A DNA stretch of 64,000 nucleotides, taken from the NCBI RefSeq assembly GCF_009708215.1, contig NZ_CP046175.1, positions 310,001 through 374,000 on the forward strand, read 5' to 3'. Below are positions 45,298 to 54,335 of this stretch, in pieces. Position 1 is the stretch's first letter; every line of letters starts with the position of its first letter. Position numbers and translations under genes: made by a program. The DNA is from Occultella kanbiaonis. Its GTDB lineage: Bacteria > Actinomycetota > Actinomycetes > Actinomycetales > Beutenbergiaceae. Under the pieces are notes generated by a model. The model ran no database searches. It was not told the origin of the DNA and saw only the letters and a program-made list of their open reading frames with translations.

Positions 45298-46218
45298 CTA
45301 GGCGCGAACTCGGATGATGGTCCTTCCCCGGACCCGCTCGGTCGGGTTGAACGCGGCGACAGCGAGGTCGAGGCTCGCGGTGTTGCCGATGTTCGGCCGC
45401 AGCCGGCCGTCCCGGACCCGCTGGACGATCTCACCCAGTTGCGCGCGGTCGGCCTCGACGACGAAGTCCACCGCGAGCCCGGCTGCCGGGCCCGCCTCGG
45501 GTGGGCCGGCAATGGTCACGAGTGTTCCTCCGGGGCGAACCAGCCGTGCGGACCGCGTTCCGACGTCGCCGCCGATGACGTCGAAGACCAGGTCGACGCC
45601 GCCGACGTCCTCCAGCGAGTCGTTGTCGAGGTCGACGAACTCCTGCGCGCCGAGGTCGAGCGCCGCCTGCCGGTCGGCGGCGCGCCCGGTGCCGATCACG
45701 TACGCGCCCGCCTCCCGGGCGAGCTGGGTCACCATCGAGCCGACCCCGCCGGCTGCGCCGTGGGCCAGGACGGCCTGCCCCACCTGGAGGCGGCCGTGCA
45801 CGAAAAGTCCCTGCCAGGCCGTCAGGCCGGAGACCGGCAGGCTCGCGCCGATCGTGAAGTCGACGTCGCCCGGCAGCGGCGCGAGGTTGCGTGCCTCGAC
45901 GGCCACGTACTCCGCCAGGGTGCCGTCGCGGGTCCAGTCCGCGAGCCCGAACACCCGCTGACCCACGGTCAGCCCTCTCGTGCCGTAGCCGAGCGCACTG
46001 ACCACCCCGGCCAGCTCATGGCCGGGGATCGACGGTGTCCGGTCCCGGCCGAGGCGATCGGTCCAGGTACCCGGCCACGTCAGCTCGCCTGGCGTGAATC
46101 CCGAGGCGTGGACCTCCACGACGACATCGTTGCTCGCCGCTTCGGGGTCGGGCCGCTCCGCCACCATCATCCCGGCCGTGCCCGCGGACTGATCCGTCAC
46201 CACGATGGCCTTCATCAC
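45298..46218 (-). CDS. NADP-dependent quinone oxidoreductase-like (MDR) enzyme
   Basis: 306 residues from the ATG at 46218, with GGAGG 6 bases upstream; the frame upstream of this is antisense of msrB. Zinc-free medium-chain dehydrogenase: [69 protein letters not shown] (GxxGGVG nucleotide motif). Probably reduces quinones or enones with NADPH in the cytosol, a detoxification role in keeping with the divergent msrBA. Confidence 0.9.
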   Translation of the reverse strand: MMKAIVVTDQSAGTAGMMVAERPDPEAASNDVVVEVHASGFTPGELTWPGTWTDRLGRDRTPSIPGHELAGVVSALGYGTRGLTVGQRVFGLADWTRDGTLAEYVAVEARNLAPLPGDVDFTIGASLPVSGLTAWQGLFVHGRLQVGQAVLAHGAAGGVGSMVTQLAREAGAYVIGTGRAADRQAALDLGAQEFVDLDNDSLEDVGGVDLVFDVIGGDVGTRSARLVRPGGTLVTIAGPPEAGPAAGLAVDFVVEADRAQLGEIVQRVRDGRLRPNIGNTASLDLAVAAFNPTERVRGRTIIRVRA

Positions 46219-46275
46219 GTACCTCCATGTCCTGTCCTCATCGCCACCGTAGTTCCACTCGGTCAGCGGCGGCGA

Positions 46276-46302
46276 GATCCGATCTGCCACCACGATCGGA
46301 TC
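46276..46302. promoter_or_regulatory. 9-bp inverted repeat between divergent oxidoreductase and msrBA
   Basis: GATCCGATC-N9-GATCGGATC, perfect arms, centrally placed in the 171-bp divergent region. Possible operator for a redox-responsive regulator not in the window. Confidence 0.55.
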
Positions 46303-46389
46303 GGGTTCGCAGAGCCCGGGACCAAATCGACGCGCTGCGTTGTTCTGGTCTGTGACGCCGTAGCCAGCGACGTCAGAAGAGGAGAGATC

Positions 46390-46866
46390 GTGCCACACGA
46401 CTATCGCAAGACCCCCGAGGCGCTGAGCCGCCTGACCCGCAGCCAGTTCAAGGTGACGCAGAAGAACGGCACCGAGCCGGCGTTCCGCAACGAGTACTGG
46501 AACAACCACGAGCCCGGGATCTATGTGGACGTGGTCTCCGGCGAACCCCTGTTCTCGTCGACCGACAAGTTCGACAGCGGCAGCGGGTGGCCGAGCTTCA
46601 CGAGGCCGATCGGGGCGGAGGCCGTTCGCTCGGAGACCGACACGACGTTCGGAATGGTCCGCACGGAGGTGCGCTCCTCGGGCGCCGACAGCCACCTCGG
46701 GCACCTGTTCGATGACGGTCCCCCCGCCGCCGGCGGGCAGCGGTACTGCATGAACTCGGCCGCGCTGAGATTCGTCCCGGTCGCCGAGCTCGACGCGCAG
46801 GGTTACGGCGAGTACCGCTCGCTGTTCGAGACCGACACCACCAGCAGCCAGGAGAACGCATCATGA
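46390..46866 (+). CDS. msrB: Peptide-methionine (R)-S-oxide reductase
   Basis: 158 residues, GTG at 46390 after GAGGAGAG. SelR domain with [22 protein letters not shown] and the catalytic Cys in [11 protein letters not shown] (Cys120). The CxxC zinc-binding pairs of many MsrBs are absent, so it is the zinc-free form. It reduces the R-epimer of methionine sulfoxide in proteins using thioredoxin. Its stop overlaps the msrA ATG (ATGA). Confidence 0.95.
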   Translation: MPHDYRKTPEALSRLTRSQFKVTQKNGTEPAFRNEYWNNHEPGIYVDVVSGEPLFSSTDKFDSGSGWPSFTRPIGAEAVRSETDTTFGMVRTEVRSSGADSHLGHLFDDGPPAAGGQRYCMNSAALRFVPVAELDAQGYGEYRSLFETDTTSSQENAS

Positions 46867-47417
46867 CCAGCGGAATCAACGACACCGGAGCGATCACCCG
46901 TGAGCCGGGAGCCGAGACCGCCGTCCTCGCCGGCGGTTGCTTCTGGGGCATGGAGGACCTGATCCGACGCCAGCCCGGAGTCCTGGGAACCCGCGTCGGG
47001 TACACCGGCGGGGAGAACGACCACGCCACGTACCGCAACCACCCCGGGCACGCGGAAGCGGTCGAGATCGTCTTCGACCCGGCGCAGACCACCTACCGGG
47101 ACATCCTCGCGTTCTTCTTCCAGATCCACGACCCGTCGACCCTGGACCGCCAGGGCAACGACATCGGCGCGAGCTACCGTTCGGCGATCTTCCCGGTCAC
47201 GCCGGAACAGGACAGCGTCGCTCGCGACACGATCGCGGACGTCGATGCATCACGCCTGTGGCCGGGCAAGGCCGTCACCACGATCGAAGCGGCGGGACCG
47301 TTCTGGGAGGCCGAGCCCGAACATCAGGATTACCTGATCACCTACCCGAACGGTTACACCTGCCACTTCCCGCGTGCGGGCTGGGTGCTGCCCAAGCGCA
47401 CCCCCACGACCGCCTGA
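46863..47417 (+). CDS. msrA: Peptide-methionine (S)-S-oxide reductase
   Basis: 184 residues, coupled to msrB by a 4-bp overlap. Catalytic GGCFWGME (Cys26), [30 protein letters not shown] and the [26 protein letters not shown] block are standard MsrA. It repairs the S-epimer of methionine sulfoxide. The pair forms a compact antioxidant operon. Confidence 0.96.
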   Translation: MTSGINDTGAITREPGAETAVLAGGCFWGMEDLIRRQPGVLGTRVGYTGGENDHATYRNHPGHAEAVEIVFDPAQTTYRDILAFFFQIHDPSTLDRQGNDIGASYRSAIFPVTPEQDSVARDTIADVDASRLWPGKAVTTIEAAGPFWEAEPEHQDYLITYPNGYTCHFPRAGWVLPKRTPTTA

Positions 47418-47502
47418 GCCCCGTGCTGGCGTGGGCGCGTCCATCGTTCCTCACGATGGGCGTGCCCACGTCGCACCCACGAGTGGTGACCCGGCGGCCC
47501 GG

Positions 47503-47997
47503 CTAGTTCGCCGCCAGTCGCCGGCGGATGACGGCGGCGCGTTCCTCCGGCATGCCCGGGCCGGGGTGGGCCTCGACCTGGGTGGGGTCGGCGAGCGCGC
47601 CGCAGGTCGTGCAGGTGAGCTGCGGCGCGACCGTGCCGCCGCACCCGGTGTGGTGGTAGATGATCGGCGGGCCGTCCGGGGCCGCCCAACGGTCGCCCCA
47701 GGCGGTCAGGGCGACGAGCGCGGGCACGAGGTCGTGGCCCTTCCGGGTGAGCACGTACTCGGCGGTGCTCGGCTGCTCGCGGGTCGGGCGGCGCTCCATG
47801 AGGCCGGCCTCGACGAAGCCGTCGAGGCGTGACTGCAGCACGTTCGTCGCGATGCCGAGGCTGCGGCGGAACTGGCCGAACCGGGTCATGCCCGCGAAGG
47901 CGGCGTTGCGGATGATCAGCAGGCTCCACCGCTCCCCGACCAGCTCGAGGGTCCGGGAGATCGAGCACACCTGGGAGTCGTAGGAGTTGCCGAGCAT
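47503..47997 (-). CDS. HxlR family regulator
   Basis: 164 residues from the ATG at 47997. N-terminal VCSISRTLELVGERWSLLIIRNAAFAGMTRFGQFRRSLGIATNVLQSRLDGFVEAGLMERRP is the HxlR winged helix (sensor Cys in QVCSI; recognition region IATNVLQSRLDGFVEAGL). The C-terminus adds a CGG/CTTC cysteine pair-like segment (HHTGCGGTVAPQLTCTTCG) that could bind zinc. It is divergent from the SRPBCC gene, with two identical palindromes in the gap, and most likely represses both. Confidence 0.92.
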   Translation of the reverse strand: MLGNSYDSQVCSISRTLELVGERWSLLIIRNAAFAGMTRFGQFRRSLGIATNVLQSRLDGFVEAGLMERRPTREQPSTAEYVLTRKGHDLVPALVALTAWGDRWAAPDGPPIIYHHTGCGGTVAPQLTCTTCGALADPTQVEAHPGPGMPEERAAVIRRRLAAN

Positions 47998-48019
47998 GGA
48001 CAGGATTCTAACCAAGGGC

Positions 48020-48065
48020 TTGCGTGATGCAACCACGCGGGTCTACCGTCGATTGCGTGATGCAA
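48020..48065. promoter_or_regulatory. Duplicated 13-bp palindrome, predicted HxlR operator
   Basis: TTGCGTGATGCAA occurs twice, at 48020-48032 and 48053-48065, with 33 bp between starts, close to three helical turns, so two dimers would bind the same DNA face. Arms TTGC/GCAA are perfect. Located between the divergent HxlR and SRPBCC genes. Confidence 0.85.
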
Positions 48066-48102
48066 GCGCATCGGGCGCGGGCGTCGACCAACGGAGGTAA
48101 CG

Positions 48103-48597
48103 ATGACCGAGCAGGACTACACGACGACCATCGCCGTCGCACGCGCAGCCGAGGACGTGTTCGCCGACATCAGCGACGTGGGCGCCTGGTGGGGCGCGAT
48201 CGAGGGACGAGCCGACGCCGTCGGCGCCGAGTTCGTCTACGAAGTCCCTGACATCCACTACTCGAAGTTCCGCGTCACCGAACTGGTGCCGGGTGAGAGG
48301 ATCGTCTGGCGGGTGCTGGACAGCCGGCTGACCTTCGTCGCGGACGAGCGGGAGTGGGACGGCACCGAGGTCCACTTCGACCTGACCGCCCGCGGTGATG
48401 GCACGGACGTGACGTTCACCCACGTCGGCCTGCACCCCGGCGAGGAGTGCTACGACGTCTGCTCCACGGCGTGGCGGCACTTCATCGAGCGGAGCCTTCG
48501 CGCCCTGCTCGTCACCGGGACCGGGATGCCCGGCACGAACCCCGATGGCGAGCCGGAGGCGCACGAGGAGTGGCTGGATCGGTTCCGGGCCGGGTGA
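48103..48597 (+). CDS. SRPBCC (START/AHSA1-like) domain protein
   Basis: 164 residues, ATG at 48103 after GGAGG. Pattern YTTTIAVARAAEDVFADISDVGAWWGAI, ERIVWRVLDS, GTEVHFDLTARGDGTDVTFTHVGL and CYDVCSTAWRHFIERSLRALL fits the AHSA1/SRPBCC fold, which binds hydrophobic ligands. No enzymatic role can be assigned. Divergent from, and probably controlled by, the HxlR gene. Confidence 0.88.
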   Translation: MTEQDYTTTIAVARAAEDVFADISDVGAWWGAIEGRADAVGAEFVYEVPDIHYSKFRVTELVPGERIVWRVLDSRLTFVADEREWDGTEVHFDLTARGDGTDVTFTHVGLHPGEECYDVCSTAWRHFIERSLRALLVTGTGMPGTNPDGEPEAHEEWLDRFRAG

Positions 48598-48641
48598 CCG
48601 GGACGCGTGCCGGGCCTCTGGGGGCCAGTACGCTCGTCACC

Positions 48642-49751
48642 GTGTCAGCCGAACAACGCATCGCCGCGATCGAGACAGCCGAACTCGTCACCCGCTACCC
48701 ACGCACGATCGGGCGCAACGCCCGCCTCGGCAGCCATGGCTCCGGGCCGACGGCCACGGCCGTCCTGGTCCGGACGGCCGATGGCGCGAGCGGGTGGGGC
48801 ATCGTCGGGAGGGGAGACCTCAAGGGAGCCGCCGCGCTCGTGGGCGAGGAGGTCGGGGCCCTGTTCGACCCGAGCTTCGGCGTCATCGATCCGCGGGCGT
48901 CCGCGCTCGACTTCGCGCTCCACGACCTGGCGGCGAAGGACGCGGGCGTGCCCGTGTACGAACTCCTCGGCGGTCGCGGTGAGACCGCGGTGCCGTGCTA
49001 CTCCGGTGCCATCTACTTCGATGACCTCGATCCCGACGACGACCCACGCGGCGTGAGCGCGGTTCTCGCGAACTGCGCGTCGGACCGGGGCGCCGGCTAC
49101 CGTGCGTTCAAACTCAAGATCGGTCGCGGTCACCGCTGGATGGACGCCGAGGCCGGCTTCGCGCGCGACGTCGAGGTCACCCACGCGGTCCGCGCGGCCC
49201 ACCCGGACGCACGGATCCTGGTGGACGCGAACAACGGCTTCAGCCCACTCGAGACGGTCCGATACCTACGGGCCGTCGCCGACTGCGAGCTCTACTGGCT
49301 CGAGGAGCCCTTCCACGAGGACCCCGACGGATTGCGGCTGGTCCGTGACTTCCTGCGTGAGAGTGGCTCCTCGACCCTGATCGCGGACGGCGAGTTCGAG
49401 CCCGACGAGGCCCAGGTGCTCGAGCTCGCCGGAGCCGGGCTCATCGACGTCCTGCTCATGGACATCGTCTCGTTCGGCCTCACGGACTGGCGGCGGGTGA
49501 TGCCCGCCGTCCGTGAGTCGGGCGCCGACGCCTCCCCGCACGCGTGGGGCCTGCCCATCAAGACCTACTACGCCGCCCAGCTGGCGGCGGGCCTGGGATC
49601 GGTCCGGACGGTCGAGGGTGTCCCCGGGGTCACGGAAGGCGTCGACGCGAGCGGCTACGGCCTCATCGACGGGGTGCTCGCCGTTCCGGACGCGCCGGGA
49701 TTCGGCCTCGCGCTCACCGCACCCACACGCCCGGTGACGCCGACGCGCTAA
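48642..49751 (+). CDS. Enolase-superfamily (mandelate racemase/muconate lactonizing) enzyme
   Basis: 369 residues from the GTG at 48642; upstream codons read through the SRPBCC gene. Barrel motifs: FKLKIGRG (catalytic Lys-x-Lys), ILVDANNGF, WLEEPFHED and IADGEFEPDE (the three metal ligands), and a His in DASPHAWGLP. Members dehydrate sugar acids or epimerise dipeptides. The HxH-like His near the C-terminus suggests an acid-sugar dehydratase or racemase, but the substrate is open. It overlaps the convergent SDR gene by 4 bp. Confidence 0.88.
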   Translation: MSAEQRIAAIETAELVTRYPRTIGRNARLGSHGSGPTATAVLVRTADGASGWGIVGRGDLKGAAALVGEEVGALFDPSFGVIDPRASALDFALHDLAAKDAGVPVYELLGGRGETAVPCYSGAIYFDDLDPDDDPRGVSAVLANCASDRGAGYRAFKLKIGRGHRWMDAEAGFARDVEVTHAVRAAHPDARILVDANNGFSPLETVRYLRAVADCELYWLEEPFHEDPDGLRLVRDFLRESGSSTLIADGEFEPDEAQVLELAGAGLIDVLLMDIVSFGLTDWRRVMPAVRESGADASPHAWGLPIKTYYAAQLAAGLGSVRTVEGVPGVTEGVDASGYGLIDGVLAVPDAPGFGLALTAPTRPVTPTR

Positions 49752-50659
49752 CCGGACGCTGCGCCGTCGAGCCCGACGAGCCGGGCGCTATCGGCCCACA
49801 ACGCGTCGGCGAGGTCGTCCCGGACGGCCAGCGTCGAGGGGTCGATCCAGGTGAGGCTGCCCGAGCGCAGCGCGGCGTAACCGCGCTCGTCCGGGGCGCG
49901 CCGACTGCCGTCGGCGAGATCGGTCAGGGCCTGCCCGGCGGCCTTCGCGGTGTTGAGGGTCGGCTGGAACCGGCGCAACGGGGCACCCGCCCCGGTGCCG
50001 AGCACCGCCCACGCCGCCCGCATCGGTGCCGGCAGGTCGCGGACGAGTCCGGTGCCGAACACCTGGCCCGGGTCGTAGGCGATCACCGTCGCATCACGCT
50101 CGCGGACCTCGGCTCGGGTTCGCAATGCCCGGGCGTTCAGGATCGCGCAGAGCTTGGCCGCGGTGTAGGCGCGCTGACCGGCCCTGCGCGGCTTCGAGTC
50201 CCGGTCCGGATCACGATCCGGGTGGGCGAGCAGATCGGCATCGGCATGGCGGGGGACGGCGAGACTCGCCTTCGTGGCGGGGTCGTGGGTGCCGCTCGTG
50301 GTCAGCACGATGCGGGCGCCCGGGGCCAGGACCGGGAGCAGGAGCCGGGTGAGCAGATAGTGCCCGAGATGGTTCAGGACGAACGTGGTCTCGTACCCAT
50401 CCGCGGTCCGGCCGTCGGCGTCCGGCCGGATCCCACCGGCATTGAGCAGCAGGCCGTCGATCCGGGAGTCGCCGAGGCGCTCACGCACCGAGGCTGCGAA
50501 CGCGCGGACCGAGTCGAGACTGGTCACGTCCATGGCGTCGGCCCGGTCCACGGGCGAGCGCGCCCCGACGATCACCCGGGTCTGCGGAGGGCCGGCCAGC
50601 GATGCCGCGCTGAGTGCACCGAAGCCGGAGCTGCCACCGGTCATCACATAGGTCGCCAC
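49748..50659 (-). CDS. Short-chain dehydrogenase/reductase (retinol dehydrogenase/protochlorophyllide-reductase-like)
   Basis: 303 residues, ATG at 50659. NAD-binding TGGSSGFG, LLNAGGI and catalytic Ser (TTSGTHD) with YTAAK (Tyr-x3-Lys). Resembles the retinol dehydrogenase/oxidoreductase branch of SDR. No substrate indicated; it is transcribed towards the enolase-superfamily gene. Confidence 0.88.
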   Translation of the reverse strand: MATYVMTGGSSGFGALSAASLAGPPQTRVIVGARSPVDRADAMDVTSLDSVRAFAASVRERLGDSRIDGLLLNAGGIRPDADGRTADGYETTFVLNHLGHYLLTRLLLPVLAPGARIVLTTSGTHDPATKASLAVPRHADADLLAHPDRDPDRDSKPRRAGQRAYTAAKLCAILNARALRTRAEVRERDATVIAYDPGQVFGTGLVRDLPAPMRAAWAVLGTGAGAPLRRFQPTLNTAKAAGQALTDLADGSRRAPDERGYAALRSGSLTWIDPSTLAVRDDLADALWADSARLVGLDGAASG

Positions 50660-50729
50660 GGTGTCCGCCTCTCGTGGGCCGCTTCGACAGCGTAGGGGGT
50701 CGGGACCCGAGGCTCGGTAGCGTGGGTGG

Positions 50730-50957
50730 TCAGCGCGGCGGCTCGACCGGGGGCGGTCCCTCGCGGCGTTCGACCACCGTGTGGGAGGTGTTGGTGCGTT
50801 GGCGGTTCATGACCAGCGCGATGATCAGGGCGATCGCCCCGGCCGCCATGCAGATGTAGCCGATCATGGTCAGGTCCACGACGTCCCAACTGTCCCGCAC
50901 CGCGAAACTGAGGATCGCGCCGAGCACGATCAGGAAGATTCCTCCACCGATGCCCAT
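50730..50957 (-). CDS. DUF6458 small membrane protein
   Basis: 75 residues from the ATG at 50957 (MGIGGGIFLIVLGAILSFAV). Two hydrophobic helices (about 4-22 and 30-50), then a basic Pro/Arg tail (NRQRTNTSHTVVERREGPPP). This is the DUF6458 family, small actinobacterial membrane proteins without known function. The frame is open much further upstream, but that part is low-complexity shadow. Confidence 0.85.
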   Translation of the reverse strand: MGIGGGIFLIVLGAILSFAVRDSWDVVDLTMIGYICMAAGAIALIIALVMNRQRTNTSHTVVERREGPPPVEPPR

Positions 50958-51055
50958 GTCTGATCTCCCTCCGGCCCAGCCGAGTGTCCGGTGCCGCTCC
51001 CATGGTGCCCGCGGACGGGCCTCTCCGCATGTCGACAGTGGTGGCGCCCCTCTGT

Positions 51056-51567
51056 TCAGACGGGGGCCGTGACGGCGCCGCTGAGCCCGCGCGGGTACGT
51101 GCGGCTGTGCGTGCTGCCGGCGCGCATGATTGCGTCGTCCCCGTCGAGTCGGGGGACACGGTCGGGCACCGCGGGGACGTTGAAGCCGATCTCGTGGAGG
51201 GCCCGTACGACCCGAACCAGCTCCAGGTAGCCCTCGTCCGGAAGGGTCTCCTCGAATGCGGGCAGCGGCCCGGTGACGTTGCGCCGGTGCACGTCTGCGA
51301 ACGGGCCCCGCCGACCGTAGTTCTCGATCATCGCGAACATGTCCGCGCCGCCCTCGGGCCAGGTGCCCACACAGAAGGTCGGGCCCCAGCGACTGCGACC
51401 AGCCGCACGTGCCTCCGCCCTCTGGTAGCCGTCGGCATTCCTGAACCACGTCGCGACGCCGCTCATCATGGGGATCGGTGGGTCGTCGGTGGAGTAGGTG
51501 TTCCCGGATGGAAGTCGAAGTCGGCCACCTCGATGCCGACTGCGCCGAGGCTCGCGATGTGCGAGCC
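51056..51567 (-). pseudogene. Decayed mannonate dehydratase (UxuA-like), 3' remnant
   Basis: Directly after the LacI stop the minus strand reads HIASLGAVGIEVADFDFHPG, then in the next frame NTYSTDDPPIPMMSGVATWF, PTFCVGTWPEGGADMFAMIENYGRRG, FADVHRRNVTGPLPAFEETLPDEGYLELVRVVRALHEIGFNVPAVPDRVPRLDGD (key blocks FCVGTW, DVHRRNV, DEGY, PDRVP). These match the C-terminal third of UxuA-type D-mannonate dehydratases. The N-terminal half, including the start, is missing, there is a frameshift near 51508, and the end is degenerate. UxuA makes 2-keto-3-deoxygluconate from mannonate, so its loss beside a uronate-polysaccharide locus suggests a route no longer used. Confidence 0.7.
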
Positions 51568-52641
51568 TCACGCGGAGAGCTCGGCCTCGGTGCCCGCGGC
51601 GGGTGGGGCACTCGAGGCGCGCACGACGAGCTCGGGGCGGAGCAGGACCGACCGGCCGGCTTCGGTGTCGGACCGGGTCTCGCTGGCGATGATCTCCTCG
51701 ACGGCCAGGCGGGCCATCTCGGCGATGGGCTGGCGGATCGTGGTCAGCGGCGGGTCGTAGAGGTCCGCCAGGACGATGTCATCGAAGCCGACGACGGAGA
51801 CGTCCTTGCCGACCCGCAGATCCAGGTCGCGCAGTCCCCGGCAGACTCCCAGCGCGGTCATGTCGTTGATCGCGACCACGGCGGTCGGTCGGTCCGCGCG
51901 GGAGAACAGCTCGTGCGCCGCACGCCGGCCCACTTCGGCGGCTTCGACGTCGCCGAACGGCACGGCGTCCATCCCGGGCCACGAGGGCATGTCGTCGACG
52001 TCGATCCCGGCCGCCTCAAGGGCGGAGCAGAACCCGCGATACCGGGCGGTGCGGTTGACGCTTCGCAGCGATCCGGAGATGAATGCCAGGCGCCGGTGGC
52101 CCAGCTCGATCAGGTGCGATGCGGCCAGGTAGCCGCCCATCGGGTTGTTGATGCTGATGCTGACGACGGAGGCCGGGTCGTCCGGCTGGGCCGGCCGGTC
52201 GAACGTGACCAGGTGCAGCCCGCGCTCGATCGTCGGGGCGAGGTGGGCCAGCGACGGCAGCGAGGTGCACAGCACCATGCCACGTACGCCGTCCTCCCAG
52301 AGTTCCTCGACGTAACGGCGCTCGCGCTCGGGGTCGCGCTCGCTGTTGCACAGGAGCAGGTTGTACCCACGGGCCAGGGCCGCGGACTCGAGCTCACGCG
52401 CGAACGCTCCCCAGAACGGGTTGCCCACCGAGGGCACCACCAGGCCCAGCGTGCGGGTCCGTCCAGTGCGCAACTGGCGCGCCGCCCGGTTCGGCCGGTA
52501 ACCGAGCTCGGCGATCGCCGCGTCGATGCGATCCTTCGTGGCGGGCAGCATGCGTTCGATCCGCCCGTTGAGCAGGTTCGAGACAGTGCTGGGCGACACC
52601 CCGGCGGCTCGTGCCACCTGCTGAATCGTGACTTGTCCCAT
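51568..52641 (-). CDS. LacI family transcriptional regulator (2)
   Basis: 357 residues from the ATG at 52641 (MGQVTIQQVARAAGVSPSTVSNLLNGR); an ATG at 52650 is possible. HTH, hinge YRPNRAARQLRTGRTRTLGL, then the sugar-binding core with VPSVGNPFWGAFARELE, NPMGGYLAASHLIELGHRRLAFISG and VGFDDIVLADLYDPPLTTIRQP. It is divergent from the ABC-importer operon, which has a LacI-type palindrome over its predicted transcription start, so it is the likely repressor of the whole lyase locus. Confidence 0.92.
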   Translation of the reverse strand: MGQVTIQQVARAAGVSPSTVSNLLNGRIERMLPATKDRIDAAIAELGYRPNRAARQLRTGRTRTLGLVVPSVGNPFWGAFARELESAALARGYNLLLCNSERDPERERRYVEELWEDGVRGMVLCTSLPSLAHLAPTIERGLHLVTFDRPAQPDDPASVVSISINNPMGGYLAASHLIELGHRRLAFISGSLRSVNRTARYRGFCSALEAAGIDVDDMPSWPGMDAVPFGDVEAAEVGRRAAHELFSRADRPTAVVAINDMTALGVCRGLRDLDLRVGKDVSVVGFDDIVLADLYDPPLTTIRQPIAEMARLAVEEIIASETRSDTEAGRSVLLRPELVVRASSAPPAAGTEAELSA

Positions 52642-53015
52642 GGTCCCCATCCTCAAGGTTCTCGCGTACTGCGCGGCCGGGGAAGAGGCTCGTAGCGGTC
52701 CTCGTCCACCGGCGGGTGCCGCGGCGTGCCGTCGGTGGCACTCCGATGCATCGGTGCACCATCCTGCCACGGATCGTGGACGTGCGGTGCAACGTGTACT
52801 CGGTGCGCTAGCCGCGAACGGCTTGCAAATCATCACTTGACTCTCCGGCGAACTTGTATCTAGTGTCAGTGCATCGATACACCGGGGATCTCGGATACAG
52901 AAGTCCGATCCTCCCGATGGAGAACCCCGACGCCGTTGTCGAACGCCTGCCGACGACGTCTGCACCGATCGAGTTCCACCCCGATGTCACATGCACCCTC
53001 GAAGGGAAACCACGC
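52642..53015. other. Divergent regulatory region of the lyase locus
   Basis: About 370 bases between the LacI gene and the solute-binding protein gene. It contains the promoter/operator at 52837-52882 and otherwise a long untranslated leader (about 150 bases) in front of the binding protein; no gene seen. The leader is long enough for a regulatory RNA structure, but I recognise none. Confidence 0.5.
52837..52882 (+). promoter_or_regulatory. Promoter with LacI operator of the ABC importer/lyase operon
   Basis: TTGACT (52837-52842), 18-bp spacer, TAGTGT (52861-52866), then GTGCATCGATACAC (52869-52882), a 14-bp near-perfect palindrome with a central ATCGAT, over the expected start. This matches the LacI-family operator pattern with a central CG. 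Wider TGTATC/GATACA arms also flank it. Confidence 0.7.
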
Positions 53016-54326
53016 ATGAGTTCCAGAACGAGTCGCACGCGGCGCTGCGCTGCCGGCCTGACCGCGGCCCTTGCCCTGACCCTCGCCGCCTGCTCCGCCG
53101 GCAGTGACGCCGGTGGCGGTGGCGACGCCGCCCCCGGCGAGGTGAGTGGCGACATCACGCTGCTCACCCCGATCTACGAGGGCACCGAGGGGCAGCGCCT
53201 CCTCGAGGACGAGTTGCTCCCACAGTTCTACGAGCAGTATCCGAACGTCACCGTGACCGTGGACTACACCACGTACGGGCAGCTCAACGAGAAGCTCACC
53301 ACAGCCGTCGCCTCCGGCCTCATCCCGGACGTCATGATGATGGGCGTCGGCTGGATCGAAGGGTTCGCCGACCGCGGCATCCTCGCGAACCTGTCCGAGG
53401 ACGCCGGGTACACCCAGGCCGACCTCGAGGCGGACTACGCCCCCCAGATCGTCGAGGCCGGCATGTGGGACGACAGCGTGTTCGCGCTCCCGATCATGCT
53501 CGACACCCGCGTCGGCGTGGCCCGGATGGACCTGCTCGCCGAGGCGGGCTATGACCACACCCCGACCTCCTGGGAGGAACTGCGGGAGATGGCGATCGCG
53601 CTCACGGAGCGGGACGCCGCCGGCACCCTGCAGCGGACCGGGTTCGACATCATGTCCACGGACCTGCGCCAGGGCTTCGAGACCATGTTCTTCTCCTCCG
53701 GGGGCTCCCTGTTCAACGAGGACTTCACCGAGCCCACGTTCAACTCGCCCGAGGGCGTCGAGACCCTGCAGTTCCTCGTCGATCTCGTCAACACCGACGG
53801 CATCGAGGACATCGGCTTCACGAGCACCGACGCCGAGGTGAACCCGCTGCTCAACGGTCGGGCGGCCATGGGCATCGCCCACAACAGCCTCTGGACCCAG
53901 GCCGAGGACGCCGCGCCGGACGTCATGGAACACCTGCAGCCGTTCACGATCCCCGGCGAGGTGCCCGGGATGTTCTTCGGCGGCACCATGGCCTCGGTCG
54001 CGGCCGGCTCCGAGCACCCGGAGGCGGCGCAGGCCCTCACCGAGTTCCTTGCCAGCCCGGACGCTGCCCTCGCCGCGAACGAGCAGCGAGGCAACGTGCC
54101 CGCCCTGACCGAGCTGCTCGACAGCGACTACGTGCAGGGCAACGTGATGGTCCAGTTCGCCATGGAGAACCTGGACGTCGCCCAGCGCGAGGGTGGTCCG
54201 CCCGCGTGGCTGGAGATCCGCGGCGACATCAAGCCCGCGATCGAGGCAGCCCTGCTTCAGCAGCAGACGCCACAGGAGGCGCTGGACACGCTGGCCGACG
54301 CCGCCCAGGCGGCGATCGACCGATAG
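53016..54326 (+). CDS. ABC sugar transporter, solute-binding lipoprotein
   Basis: 436 residues from the ATG at 53016 after GAAGGGA; upstream codons lie in the leader. Lipoprotein signal with lipobox LAAC (Cys26), then a family 1 extracellular binding protein: ITLLTPIYEGTEGQRLLEDELLPQFYEQYPNVTV, PDVMMMGVGWIEGFADRG, ALPIMLDTRVGVARMDLLAEAG, LLNGRAAMGIAHNSLW. It captures an oligosaccharide outside the membrane and passes it to the two permeases downstream. The ATPase is not in the locus, so a shared MsiK-type ATPase elsewhere is likely (inference). Confidence 0.93.
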   Translation: MSSRTSRTRRCAAGLTAALALTLAACSAGSDAGGGGDAAPGEVSGDITLLTPIYEGTEGQRLLEDELLPQFYEQYPNVTVTVDYTTYGQLNEKLTTAVASGLIPDVMMMGVGWIEGFADRGILANLSEDAGYTQADLEADYAPQIVEAGMWDDSVFALPIMLDTRVGVARMDLLAEAGYDHTPTSWEELREMAIALTERDAAGTLQRTGFDIMSTDLRQGFETMFFSSGGSLFNEDFTEPTFNSPEGVETLQFLVDLVNTDGIEDIGFTSTDAEVNPLLNGRAAMGIAHNSLWTQAEDAAPDVMEHLQPFTIPGEVPGMFFGGTMASVAAGSEHPEAAQALTEFLASPDAALAANEQRGNVPALTELLDSDYVQGNVMVQFAMENLDVAQREGGPPAWLEIRGDIKPAIEAALLQQQTPQEALDTLADAAQAAIDR

Positions 54327-54335
54327 CACCGGTGT

